16,223 bases of DNA. Source: an uncultured Kineosporia sp. (GTDB lineage Bacteria > Actinomycetota > Actinomycetes > Actinomycetales > Kineosporiaceae). The notes below the pieces were generated by a model. The model was not told where the DNA came from and searched no databases. It saw nothing but the letters and a program-made list of their open reading frames with translations. The position numbers were made by a program, and so were the translations under genes. Location: the NCBI GenBank assembly GCA_937859855.1, contig CALMAR010000075.1, positions 1-16,223 of the forward strand. The letters are read 5' to 3'. How positions within the stretch are numbered: the first letter of the stretch is position 1; every line of letters starts with the position of its first letter. Shown one piece after another: positions 6,987 through 14,666 of this stretch.

Positions 6987-8933
6987 CTAGGCGAGCCAGC
7001 GGAGCTGGGTGGCCTTGTTCTGCTCGTAGCTGGCCCGGCCGGACAGTGAGGCAGGCACCCCGACCTCCCACCAGGCTCCGGACTCGGTCCAGGTCGACGG
7101 ATCCACCCGGCAGACCACCACAGCGGGACGGCGCTGAGCGGCCGCGGCCGCTTTGGCCCGGGCATAGGCGGCGCGCAGGCCGGCCGCCGATGATCCGGCC
7201 GCGACGTCCTCCACGATGCAGCCCAAAGCGGTTGCGTGCGCGGCAAAATCGACTCGGACGCCGCCGGGAGCCGAGCCGGGGCCGAACGAGTCCACGTACA
7301 GGTTGTTGAACCCGTCCGCGCCCTGATTGGTCTGCAGCCGGTGGATAACGGCGTAGCCGCCGTTGTCGCAGACCACCGCCACGAAGCCGTGCCCGGCGAA
7401 GGCGGCCGAGAACAGATCCGAATTGAGCATCAGGTACGAGCCGTCGCCCATCAGCGTCGTGACCACCCCATCCGGATGGGTCCGGGCCCGGGCGATCGCC
7501 GCCCCCCATGGCCCGGCCGTCTCGTAGCCCATGCAGGAGAAGCCGTACTCCATGTCCATGGTCGAGCCGGACGCCGGGCCGTCGTCGGTGACAACCCGGG
7601 GCACCGTACGCCAGCCGCCGATCAGCTCACCCGGCATCCCGCCGGACGAGGTGACCACGTAGTCGTCCGGTCCGCTGGCTTCGTTGACCACGCCCACCAC
7701 TTCGGCATAGCTCAGGGCGCCGCCCGGGGCAGTGCCGGCCCGGAGCTCATCGATGTGCGCGTCCCAGCTGGCCCGTTCGGTCGCGGCGACCTGCGCCCAG
7801 CCGGGCTCGGACGTCCAGCCGGCCACAGCGGCGTCCAGGTCGGCCAGGCAGGCCCGGGCATCACCGGTCACCGCGTGCGCCCCGTGCTTGACCGCATCGA
7901 AGCGGGCCGCGTTCACGGTGACCACGTGCGCCATCGGGTCGAACACCGTCCACGACGCGGTGGTGAAGTCCTGCAGCCTGGTTCCGATCGCCAGGACCAG
8001 ATCGGCCCGCCCGGCAACGGTGTTCGCACTGGCGCTGCCGATGATCCCGGCCGCACCGGCGTACAGCTCGTCATCGTTGGGAAAAAGCGTCCGGCCAGAA
8101 GGAGTTTCAGTCAACGGGATGCCGTGATCGTGAGCGAAGGTGAGCACTGCGGCGGCCGCACCGGAGTACCGCACTCCTCCGCCGGCGACGATGACCGGAC
8201 GCCGCGAGGCTCGCAGCAGGGCGGCCGCTTCGGCGACATCGAGCTGGTCCGGGCGGGCCCGGGGCACCCGGTGCACCCGGTGCTCGAACATCGCCGCCGG
8301 GAAGTCGAACTCCTCGGCCTGCACGTCCTGCGGCAGCGCCAGCACCACCGGACCGGCGTCGGCCGGATCGGTCAGCACCCGGGCCACCTGGGGCAGGGTC
8401 GAGACCAGCTGCTCGGGCCGGACGATCCGGTCGAAGTACCGGCTGACCGCGCGGAAGGCGTCGTTCACCGAGACCGTCGGGTCCCCGAAGTGCTCGACCT
8501 GCTGCAGCACCGGATCCGCTGCCCGCCCGGTGAACGTGTCGCCGGGCAGCAGCAGCACCGGTAGGCGGTTGGCGTGGGCCAGCCCGGCGGCGGTGACCAT
8601 GTTCAGCGCGCCCGGCCCGACCGATGACGTCGCCGCCATCACCTGACGCCGATCCATCGCCTTGGCGTAGCCGATCGCAGCCAGGGCCATCCCCTGCTCA
8701 GTATGGCCGCGATAGGTCGGCAGCTGGTGGCGCACGTCGTGCAGGGCGGTGCCCAGTCCGAGCACATTGCCGTGCCCGAAGATACCGAAAACCCCTGCGA
8801 ACAGCGGCACCTCGGTACCGTCCAGCAACTCCGAGCGCTGCGCCAGCATCCAGCGCACCAGGGCTTGAGCCGTGGTCAGCCGGACCGTGGCCGTACCGCG
8901 GATCCCGGCGGGGCCGGGCTGGGTCATGGTCAT
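6987..8933 (-). CDS. iolD: 3D-(3,5/4)-trihydroxycyclohexane-1,2-dione acylhydrolase (IolD)
   Basis: A thiamine-diphosphate enzyme of 648 residues, the usual IolD size. It opens the ring of the dione made by IolE to give 5-deoxy-D-glucuronate, the substrate of IolB. It shows the family order: N-terminal TPP domain with the activating Glu79 in YRGHTEQGMA, GPGALNMVTAAG, a central domain with AGGGVRYSGA and ETPSGRTLFPND, and a C-terminal TPP/Mg site starting GDGS at 496-499 followed by CDNGGYAVI and LQTNQGADGFNN. It is the last gene of the visible operon, 27 bases after iolB. The start is ATG 8933 with AAGGAG (complement of 8945-8950) 11 bases away; a second in-frame ATG at 8927 is possible. It is cytosolic. 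Confidence 0.96.
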   Translation of the reverse strand: MTMTQPGPAGIRGTATVRLTTAQALVRWMLAQRSELLDGTEVPLFAGVFGIFGHGNVLGLGTALHDVRHQLPTYRGHTEQGMALAAIGYAKAMDRRQVMAATSSVGPGALNMVTAAGLAHANRLPVLLLPGDTFTGRAADPVLQQVEHFGDPTVSVNDAFRAVSRYFDRIVRPEQLVSTLPQVARVLTDPADAGPVVLALPQDVQAEEFDFPAAMFEHRVHRVPRARPDQLDVAEAAALLRASRRPVIVAGGGVRYSGAAAAVLTFAHDHGIPLTETPSGRTLFPNDDELYAGAAGIIGSASANTVAGRADLVLAIGTRLQDFTTASWTVFDPMAHVVTVNAARFDAVKHGAHAVTGDARACLADLDAAVAGWTSEPGWAQVAATERASWDAHIDELRAGTAPGGALSYAEVVGVVNEASGPDDYVVTSSGGMPGELIGGWRTVPRVVTDDGPASGSTMDMEYGFSCMGYETAGPWGAAIARARTHPDGVVTTLMGDGSYLMLNSDLFSAAFAGHGFVAVVCDNGGYAVIHRLQTNQGADGFNNLYVDSFGPGSAPGGVRVDFAAHATALGCIVEDVAAGSSAAGLRAAYARAKAAAAAQRRPAVVVCRVDPSTWTESGAWWEVGVPASLSGRASYEQNKATQLRWLA

Positions 8934-8960
8934 GGTCGGGCGCGCTCCTTCATCGGTGGT

Positions 8961-9944
8961 TCATTCCATTGCGGCAGCAAGGGTTTCGGTCAGCCGGTCA
9001 CTACTCACCCGGCCATCGGCACTGGTGACCGGGCAACGCGGATCGGGCGCCATCGCGGCCCAGCTGTCCCGGACCCAGGCGTGCGCCAGATCGTCACAGA
9101 ACGCCATGGATCGCTCCGGCCCCGGGCCGGCCAGCACGTTCAGGTAGTACATGTCGTAGCCGGGAGCAGCCACGCAGGGTCCGTGATAGCCGTACGGGAT
9201 GCAGAACGCGTCGCCGTCGCGGACCTCGACGGTCGCGTCGATCTCGGCCAGCCCGGCCTGCTCGTGCTCCGGCCCGGTGAAGGTGCGGTGCAGGCCAAAA
9301 CCCTCACGGCTGGGGGTGATTCCATCCGGCCCGGCAATCTTGAAGAAGTAGATCTCCTCGTTCACCACGGTGCAGGGATCGGTCTGGTCGTGCTTGTGCG
9401 GCGGATAGCTGGACCAGTTACCGGACGGCGTGATCAGCTCGCAGGCCATCAGCCGCTCGGCATGATCCCAGACCCCCGGAGTGCCGAAGTTGGTGACCTG
9501 CCGGGTGGCCGGGCCGGCCCCGCGCACTTCGACCGCCGCCACCGACGCCGGACCGTAGGCCGGTTCCAGATGCCGCTCGCAACGGGCCGAGGGCAGCGCC
9601 ACCTCGGCACCGTTGGCGCTGATCAGCCGGATCAGGCTGTCGCGCCCGACGTAGGCGAAGTCGGTGACCTGTTCGAACACCGACGGCCGGCCGGTCAGGC
9701 CGTAGCGGGCGCGGGTGTTGGCCGGAGCGCTGGCATCGGCCACCTCCAGGGTCAGGCCCCCGGCCAGCGGCAGCACGAACACCTCGCTCTCGCCGGTAGC
9801 CACGGTTCGCATCACGCCGGGCTCCAGCCGCAGCACGTGCAGGCCGCTGTACTGCCAGCCGGCGTCCTGCGGCGTGATCACGACCAGGTCGCCGTTCTGC
9901 GGGCCGGTGCTGGCCAGCCACGGGCGGTACAGAGGCGCGATCAC
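8961..9944 (-). CDS. iolB: 5-deoxy-glucuronate isomerase (IolB)
   Basis: Isomerises 5-deoxy-D-glucuronate to 2-deoxy-5-keto-D-gluconate in myo-inositol breakdown. The 327-residue protein is a two-domain cupin, somewhat longer than the usual 270-300. The N-terminus has the family pattern VVITPQDAGWQYSGLHVLRLEPG. The metal site is visible as His183 and His185 in YPPHKHDQ, Glu196/Glu197 in NEEIYFF, and His254 in IPYGYHGP, followed by YYLNVLAGP. Start GTG 9944 is supported by GAGGAA six bases upstream and by a TGA just upstream in frame. The GTG shares four bases (GTGA) with the stop of a 21-codon leader ORF. The gap to the preceding aldolase gene is 88 bases, the longest gap inside the operon. 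Confidence 0.95.
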   Translation of the reverse strand: MIAPLYRPWLASTGPQNGDLVVITPQDAGWQYSGLHVLRLEPGVMRTVATGESEVFVLPLAGGLTLEVADASAPANTRARYGLTGRPSVFEQVTDFAYVGRDSLIRLISANGAEVALPSARCERHLEPAYGPASVAAVEVRGAGPATRQVTNFGTPGVWDHAERLMACELITPSGNWSSYPPHKHDQTDPCTVVNEEIYFFKIAGPDGITPSREGFGLHRTFTGPEHEQAGLAEIDATVEVRDGDAFCIPYGYHGPCVAAPGYDMYYLNVLAGPGPERSMAFCDDLAHAWVRDSWAAMAPDPRCPVTSADGRVSSDRLTETLAAAME

Positions 9945-10006
9945 GGCTCATTCCTCGACGTGATCAATGCTCTGGGCTGGATGGTCAGCTGGCCCCGTTC
10001 GCTCAC
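9941..10006 (-). CDS. 21-residue leader ORF coupled to iolB
   Basis: GTG at 10006 is preceded by GAGGGAG (complement of 10014-10020) at seven-base spacing, a strong ribosome site. The ORF runs 21 codons (begins MSERGQLT, ends SRNEP) and its TGA overlaps the iolB GTG in a GTGA junction. It accounts for most of the 88-base gap between the aldolase gene and iolB. It may be a translational coupler or a regulatory leader; the peptide has no recognisable motif. Chance is possible because GC-rich DNA has many open frames, so confidence rests on the ribosome site and the exact overlap. Confidence 0.3.
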   Translation of the reverse strand: MSERGQLTIQPRALITSRNEP

Positions 10007-10032
10007 GTTATGACTCCCTCGATCAGGCCGGG

Positions 10033-11055
10033 CTACCGCGCACCCGGTGGACCACTGGCTCTGGCCTCCCGGAGCAGGCGCGCGGCGGCGTCCACGGCGG
10101 TGAACACGTCGCCGTCCGGAGGGTAGAGCAGGGTTCGGCCGACCACGAGCCCCCGGGCGGTCGGCTGGGTCAGCGTGCGTCCCCACTTGACCAGGTCGGC
10201 GGCCGGATCGGGCCCGGGAACACCGCCCAGCACCACGCAGGGCAGGGTGGTCGAGCCGAGCACGACGGCCGGATCGTCGCAGGCGGGCAGCTTGATCCAG
10301 GTCCGGGCGCTGGTGACGCCGAGCGCCGAGGCGACGGTGACCGCCCGGGCCAGCGATCGGCTGTCGTGCTGCAGCACCAGCCGTCCGTCGTCGCTGCGGC
10401 GGTACGGCAGCGGCTCGACCATGGCCATCAGCCCGTGCCGGGCCAGATCGGTGACCGCGCCGGCGCAGGCCTGCAGGGTCGGCACCGTTCCTGGGTCGTC
10501 GTCCACCAGCCGCAGCAGCATCTTGCCGCCCTCCAGCCGGGCGTCGGCGATGGCCTGGGCGTCGTAGCCGGTGAACCGGTCGTCGATCTCCCAGCTCGCT
10601 CCGGCCAGGCCACCCCGGTTCATCGAGCCGATCACCACTTTGCCGTCGAGCGCGCCCAGCAGCAGCAGATCCTCGACGATGTCGGGACTGCCGAGCAGGC
10701 CATCGATGTCCGGGTGACTCAGCGCGGTGATCAGGCGGTCGAGCAGGCTGCGCCGATCGGCCATCGCCATCGGATCGCCACCGGTTTCCAGGGCCCCCCG
10801 GGCCGGATGGTCGGCCGCGATCAGGAACATGGTTCCGCGTTCGGACACCAGGCTGACCGGCCGGGCCCGATCGGCGTAGGCCTGAGCGATCCGGTCCGGG
10901 CGCAGTACCCGGGTGCTGAGCAGGTCGTCCCACTGCTGGTCGGTGATCGACCGGCTCACCGGGTGCTTCGAGCTGCCCGCGGTCGTCCGGGTGGTGGTCG
11001 CGGTCAAGGCTTGCGTCATGGCTTCGGTCACGGCTTCGGTCACGGCTTCGGTCAC
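10033..11055 (-). CDS. Cgl0158-family (beta/alpha)8 aldolase, probable 2-deoxy-5-keto-gluconate-6-phosphate aldolase
   Basis: A 340-residue protein matching the actinobacterial Cgl0158-type class I aldolase family (often annotated deoxyribose-phosphate aldolase) found between iolC and iolB. By position it probably does the IolJ step, splitting 2-deoxy-5-keto-gluconate 6-phosphate into malonate semialdehyde and dihydroxyacetone phosphate. Visible blocks are LIAADHPARGAL (from 78), VVIGSMNRGGLAG (140-152), TGYDAQAIADARLEGGKMLLRL (split around 162-183) and TWIKLPA, whose Lys255 is a candidate Schiff-base lysine, with Lys178 as an alternative. GTG 11055 shares GTGA with the iolC stop, implying coupling. 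The first ~20 residues come from a 12-base repeat and are unlikely to belong to the barrel; the conserved part begins near residue 35. Substrate assignment is by context. Confidence 0.88.
   Translation of the reverse strand: MTEAVTEAVTEAMTQALTATTTRTTAGSSKHPVSRSITDQQWDDLLSTRVLRPDRIAQAYADRARPVSLVSERGTMFLIAADHPARGALETGGDPMAMADRRSLLDRLITALSHPDIDGLLGSPDIVEDLLLLGALDGKVVIGSMNRGGLAGASWEIDDRFTGYDAQAIADARLEGGKMLLRLVDDDPGTVPTLQACAGAVTDLARHGLMAMVEPLPYRRSDDGRLVLQHDSRSLARAVTVASALGVTSARTWIKLPACDDPAVVLGSTTLPCVVLGGVPGPDPAADLVKWGRTLTQPTARGLVVGRTLLYPPDGDVFTAVDAAARLLREARASGPPGAR
10996..11055 (-). repeat. Five 12-base tandem units, each opening with a start codon
   Basis: On the minus strand the aldolase gene begins with three perfect copies of GTGACCGAAGCC (11055-11044, 11043-11032, 11031-11020), then two diverged copies, ATGACGCAAGCC (11019-11008) and TTGACCGCGACC (11007-10996). 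Every unit is in frame and starts with GTG, ATG or TTG, giving five nested candidate starts. The encoded residues are repeats of (M/V)TEA. Twelve is a multiple of three, so gain or loss of a unit keeps the frame. Confidence 0.9.
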
Positions 11056-12011
11056 GGCGCTGCTCCCAGCATGGTCTCGAGGTCAGCAGGGGTGGGCATG
11101 GCGTCGGCGCAGGCCAGCTGACCGGCGACGTAGGCTCCCGCCGCGTTGGCGTAGTGAGCGATTCTGGCTGGCTTCCAGCCTTCCAGCAGGCCATGCACCA
11201 GCGCGCCGCCGAACGCGTCGCCCGCGCCGAGCCCGCAGACCACCTTCACCGGAGTCGGTTCGACCACGCTCATCCCATCCCGGGTGGCCACCAGCACGCC
11301 CTTACCGCCCTGCTTGACCAGAGCCAGCTCGATCCCCCGGTCCAGCAGCCGCTTGGCCGCCTCCTCCGGCTCGGAGGTCCCGACCGCCACCTCGACCTCG
11401 GCCCGGTTGCCCACCGCGACGGTGGCGTACTCCAGCAGCGCGTCGTACTCGGCCCGGGCCTGCTCAGGACTGGGCCAGAACATCGGGCGCCAGTCCAGAT
11501 CGAGCACGGTCCAGCGGTTGCTGGCCGGGTCCGGCCGGTCTCGGTGCTGGAGCATCTCCAGATGGGTGGAGCGCGAAGGCTCCTGCGACACACCGGTTCC
11601 GGTCACCCAGAACACGGGAACGTCGCGGACGGCGTCCCAGGGGACGTCGTCGTGCTCGAGGGTGAGGTCGGGCGCGATCGGCAGCCGGTAGAACAGCAGC
11701 GGCGGATCCTCCGGCGGATCCAGCGCGCAGAACACCACCGGGGTCAGCAGTTCGGGCGCGGTGCCGACGAACCGAGGGTCGACCCCGAAGCCAGTCAGTG
11801 CTTTTCGGACGTAGTCACCGAATCCGTCCGGGCCGACCTTGGTCAGCACGGCTGTGCGATGGCCGAGCCGGGCCGCACCCACCGCGACGTTGGTGGCCGT
11901 GCCGCCCAGCGATCGGGCGAATGAAGTGACTTCGCCCAGGGGCACTCCGGACTGCTCCGGGTACAGGTCCACGCCGATCCGGCCCACCGTGAGCAACTCC
12001 AACCCGGTCAT
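11052..12011 (-). CDS. iolC: 5-dehydro-2-deoxygluconokinase (IolC), PfkB family
   Basis: Phosphorylates 2-deoxy-5-keto-D-gluconate with ATP at the 6 position before aldol cleavage. The 319-residue protein has the ribokinase/PfkB layout: N-terminal TVGRIGVDLYPEQ, the glycine-rich SLGGTATNVAVGAARLG, substrate region VVFCALDPPEDPPLLFYR, LDLDWRPMFW, and the anion-hole and catalytic motif GAGDAF at 262-267 with Asp265 as the base. GRIGVDLYP and the DW.P..W block are typical of IolC rather than other sugar kinases. ATG 12011 overlaps the iolE stop in ATGA, and its own stop overlaps the next gene in GTGA, so the three central genes are likely translated as a coupled set. Confidence 0.96.
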   Translation of the reverse strand: MTGLELLTVGRIGVDLYPEQSGVPLGEVTSFARSLGGTATNVAVGAARLGHRTAVLTKVGPDGFGDYVRKALTGFGVDPRFVGTAPELLTPVVFCALDPPEDPPLLFYRLPIAPDLTLEHDDVPWDAVRDVPVFWVTGTGVSQEPSRSTHLEMLQHRDRPDPASNRWTVLDLDWRPMFWPSPEQARAEYDALLEYATVAVGNRAEVEVAVGTSEPEEAAKRLLDRGIELALVKQGGKGVLVATRDGMSVVEPTPVKVVCGLGAGDAFGGALVHGLLEGWKPARIAHYANAAGAYVAGQLACADAMPTPADLETMLGAAP

Positions 12012-12895
12012 GCGACCTGGCCGAATTCTTGGCTGAGGTACGTCATACAGGCTCGGACATCATCAACGGGACCGGTCCCGGGCAGGGGTACCTCCGCGGT
12101 GATGGCGATGTCCTGCTCCAGCACGTATCGGCCGCTGTACCCTCGCCGGTCGAGCTCCGTGATCACTTCGCCAACAGCGACATCGCCGGTTCCGAGTACC
12201 CGAAACAAGCCTTCCTGGACGGCGCGCAGCAACGGGGTCTGCCGGGTGGAGACCCGTTGAGCGATAGCGAGGTCGACGTCCTTCAGGTGCACGTGCGCCA
12301 CCCGGTCGCCAGCGTCACGAGCGAAGGTGACCGGGTCGAACCCGCCGATGGCGAGATGGCCGGTATCAAGGCACCATCGCACGTCGCTCGCCTCCAGAAC
12401 ACGTTCGACATCTTCCGCGGTTTCGACCACGGTGCCGACGTGCGGGTGGAGGGCTTGGACCAGGCCGTGCCGATCACAGATCTCGTCCACCGCCGTAAGA
12501 CCATCGGCCAGTTCGGCCAGCTGAGTATCGTCCAGCCGGATCGGCCGCGACCATTTCTGGTCCATCACTGCCGCCGTTATGAATCGATCGCCGCCGCAGG
12601 CAGCGAAGAGCTTGGCCGTGCGCTCAGCTTGGGCAAGGCTCTCGTCCCGCCGGAGCCGATCGTGAAGAATCAGCGGGACGAATCCGCCGGCCAAGGTCAT
12701 GCCGTACTGCTCGAGGACAGCCGCCAGCGGGCCGGGGTCGTGCGGGAGGAAGCCGGGAGCCCCGAGTTCAGTGCTGTCCAGTCCAAGGCTGCGCATCTCT
12801 GGCAATACCCGGCTTGCGGGCAGCTGCGTACCCCAGCCAGGTACTTCACAGATTCCCCACGAGATAGGGGCCGCAGACAGTCGAATGCCGTGCAT
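12008..12895 (-). CDS. iolE: Myo-inosose-2 dehydratase (IolE)
   Basis: Dehydrates scyllo-inosose (2-keto-myo-inositol) to the trihydroxycyclohexane dione used by IolD. The 295-residue protein is a xylose-isomerase-like TIM barrel. The family N-terminus is clear: APISWGICEVPGWGTQL, then STELGAPGFLP. Likely metal and substrate positions lie in LHPHVGTVVE, CLDTGHLAIGG, AHVHLKDVD and VLEQDIA. The start is ATG 12895 with AAGGAG six bases upstream. It follows iolA after 76 bases and overlaps iolC by four. Related sugar-phosphate isomerases/epimerases (IolH, IolI) share the fold, but the N-terminal block and gene order favour IolE. Confidence 0.93.
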   Translation of the reverse strand: MHGIRLSAAPISWGICEVPGWGTQLPASRVLPEMRSLGLDSTELGAPGFLPHDPGPLAAVLEQYGMTLAGGFVPLILHDRLRRDESLAQAERTAKLFAACGGDRFITAAVMDQKWSRPIRLDDTQLAELADGLTAVDEICDRHGLVQALHPHVGTVVETAEDVERVLEASDVRWCLDTGHLAIGGFDPVTFARDAGDRVAHVHLKDVDLAIAQRVSTRQTPLLRAVQEGLFRVLGTGDVAVGEVITELDRRGYSGRYVLEQDIAITAEVPLPGTGPVDDVRACMTYLSQEFGQVA

Positions 12896-12971
12896 GCGTT
12901 GCTCCTTCGTTGACCGGCGGTCGCTGGACGGCCACCCCTATCGCTCGCGATTCCACCGGCCAGACGGCGGG

Positions 12972-14468
12972 CTAGCTGGAGGTCGGGAAGTGCATGCTGG
13001 CTCCGGCCGCGTGGTCGACGTGTGGCCACCGGACGGTGACCACCATGGCGCGGGTGTAGAACGAGACGCCATCTGGGCCCTTGATGTGATTGTCGCCGAA
13101 AAGCGAGTCCTTCCACCCCCCGAAGGAGTAGTAGGCCATCGGCACCGGGACCGGCACGTTGATCCCGATCATGCCGACGTGGACTCCGCGCTGGAACCGC
13201 CGGGCCGCCTCGCCGCTGGAGGTGAAGATGGCGGTGCCGTTGCCGTAGGGGTTGGAGTTGATCAGCGCGATCGCGTCGTCCACCGTGCCGGCTCGTAGCA
13301 CCGACAGCACCGGGCCGAAGATCTCCTCCCGGTAGACGTCCATCTCCGGCGTGACCCCGTCGATCACGGTGGGACCGACGAAGAAGCCGTTCTCGTAACC
13401 TTCGACCACCAGACCGCGGCCATCCACCGGAAGGCTGGCTCCCTGCTGTTCGCCGCTGCCGATCAGGCCGACGATCCGGTCCCGGGCGGCGGCGGTGACC
13501 ACCGGGCCCATTTCGCTCGACTTGTCTTGCCCGTTGCCTACTTTCACCGCGCGGGCCTTCTGGGACACGATCTCGACCAAGGCGTCGCCGGCGCCACCAA
13601 CGGCGACCGCGGCCGAAATGCTCATGCACCGTTCGCCCGCCGACCCGAAACCGGCCGCGACCAGGTGGTCGCTGGCGAAGTCCAGATCGGCGTCGGGAAG
13701 CACGATGGCGTGGTTCTTGGCCCCGCCGAGCGCCTGTACCCGTTTACCGTTCGCGGTTCCGCGCTGGTGGATGTACTTGGCGATCGGGGTCGAGCCGACG
13801 AAGCTCACCGCGGCTATGCCGGAGTTGTCCAGGATGGCGTCGACCGATTCCTTGTCTCCGTGAACGACGTTGAAGACGCCGTCAGGCAGCCCGGCCTGCT
13901 GCCAGAGCTGGGCCACGAACAGGGACGCCGACGGATCGCGCTCACTGGGCTTGAGGATGAAGGTGTTCCCGCAGGCGATGGCGATCGGGTACATCCACAT
14001 CGGGACCATGGCCGGGAAGTTGAATGGGGTGATGCCGGCCACCACGCCGAGCGGCTCGCGGAAGGAGAACAGATCGACCCCGGCAGAGACCTGGTCGGAG
14101 AATTCGCCCTTCAGCAGTTGCGGTATGCCGCAGGCGAATTCGATCACTTCGAGGCCGCGCTGAACCTCGCCCTTGGCGTCGCTGAGCACCTTTCCGTGCT
14201 CGTTGGTGATGATCGCGGCCAGGTCGTCCTGGTATTTGTTCACCAGCTCGCGGAAGGCGAAGAGGATCTTGGTGCGCTTGCTCAGCGACGCCTGGGACCA
14301 CTCCTCGAAGGCCGCCGCGGCCACCGAGACCGCTTCGCCGATGTCGGCGGGGGTGGCCAGCAGGACCTCAGCCTGTTGCTCACCGGTGGCCGGATTCCAG
14401 ACCGCGGACGTGCGGGTGGACGCTCCGGCCGTGATCTTGCCGCCGATCCAGTGTTCGATGATCGTCAC
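12972..14468 (-). CDS. iolA: Methylmalonate-semialdehyde dehydrogenase, CoA-acylating (IolA/MmsA)
   Basis: Oxidises malonate semialdehyde from the aldolase step to acetyl-CoA with NAD+, CoA and loss of CO2; the same enzyme type can act in valine breakdown. It is 498 residues, normal for the family, cytosolic, and carries ITPFNFPAMVPMWMYPIA, NTFILKPSERDP, GSTPIAKYIH, and the catalytic Cys281 in GERCMSISAAV. The start is GTG 14468 with GGAGGG about nine bases upstream. It is the first gene of the operon, and a candidate promoter lies about 60 bases upstream. The adjacent iol genes make IolA the better name than MmsA. Confidence 0.95.
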   Translation of the reverse strand: MTIIEHWIGGKITAGASTRTSAVWNPATGEQQAEVLLATPADIGEAVSVAAAAFEEWSQASLSKRTKILFAFRELVNKYQDDLAAIITNEHGKVLSDAKGEVQRGLEVIEFACGIPQLLKGEFSDQVSAGVDLFSFREPLGVVAGITPFNFPAMVPMWMYPIAIACGNTFILKPSERDPSASLFVAQLWQQAGLPDGVFNVVHGDKESVDAILDNSGIAAVSFVGSTPIAKYIHQRGTANGKRVQALGGAKNHAIVLPDADLDFASDHLVAAGFGSAGERCMSISAAVAVGGAGDALVEIVSQKARAVKVGNGQDKSSEMGPVVTAAARDRIVGLIGSGEQQGASLPVDGRGLVVEGYENGFFVGPTVIDGVTPEMDVYREEIFGPVLSVLRAGTVDDAIALINSNPYGNGTAIFTSSGEAARRFQRGVHVGMIGINVPVPVPMAYYSFGGWKDSLFGDNHIKGPDGVSFYTRAMVVTVRWPHVDHAAGASMHFPTSS

Positions 14469-14527
14469 GGGGACATGCCCTCCGTTGATTGCTGAGTCGT
14501 GCCGTCGCGCCCTTCCGTCACAGCGAC

Positions 14528-14556
14528 ATGTAACCGGCGTGAGAACGGGGCGTCAA
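14528..14556 (-). promoter_or_regulatory. Candidate promoter for the iolA-iolD operon
   Basis: On the minus strand TTGACG (14556-14551) and TTACAT (14533-14528) are separated by exactly 17 bases, a housekeeping-sigma arrangement with a good -35 and a mediocre -10 (three of six consensus bases). The start of transcription would fall near 14521, giving a leader of about 50 bases before the iolA GTG. Confidence 0.4.
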
Positions 14557-14601
14557 GACTTTGTCCTTACATTCTTACTTGTGTGTATGTCACTTAGTGC
14601 T

Positions 14602-14622
14602 GTCATGATGACCAAGTGGTCA
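14602..14622. promoter_or_regulatory. Candidate operator: overlapping palindromes next to the GntR gene
   Basis: Two inverted repeats overlap here: GTCATGATGAC (14602-14612, five-base arms, one-base centre) and TGACCAAGTGGTCA (14609-14622, perfect six-base arms, two-base centre). GntR-family repressors normally bind short dyads like this in the spacer between their own gene and the target operon, so this is the best candidate site for the divergent regulator. No binding evidence is available from sequence. Confidence 0.5.
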
Positions 14623-14666
14623 CACCTGCCAGCAGTCCAGCGCGCCTGGCTGGACCGGGCAACGCC

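Noticed and set aside
6981..6998. GCCTAGGC-centred hairpin between the one-helix protein gene and iolD as a bidirectional terminator
   Set aside because: The stem is interrupted, the loop is too small and there is no T-run; it also includes the iolD stop codon.
7236..8564. Long plus-strand frame opposite iolD
   Set aside because: His/Arg/Gly-rich shadow translation without motifs; IolD is certain on the other strand.
8703..10013. Long plus-strand frame opposite iolB and the start of iolD
   Set aside because: Crosses the boundary of two well-supported genes and has no recognisable domain.
14465..14476. Tiny upstream ORF ATGTCCCCGTGA before iolA
   Set aside because: The GGAGGG is only one base from this ATG but well spaced for the iolA GTG, so it is probably chance.
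13527..14495. 322-codon plus-strand frame opposite iolA
   Set aside because: Antisense shadow; the aldehyde dehydrogenase motifs are on the minus strand.
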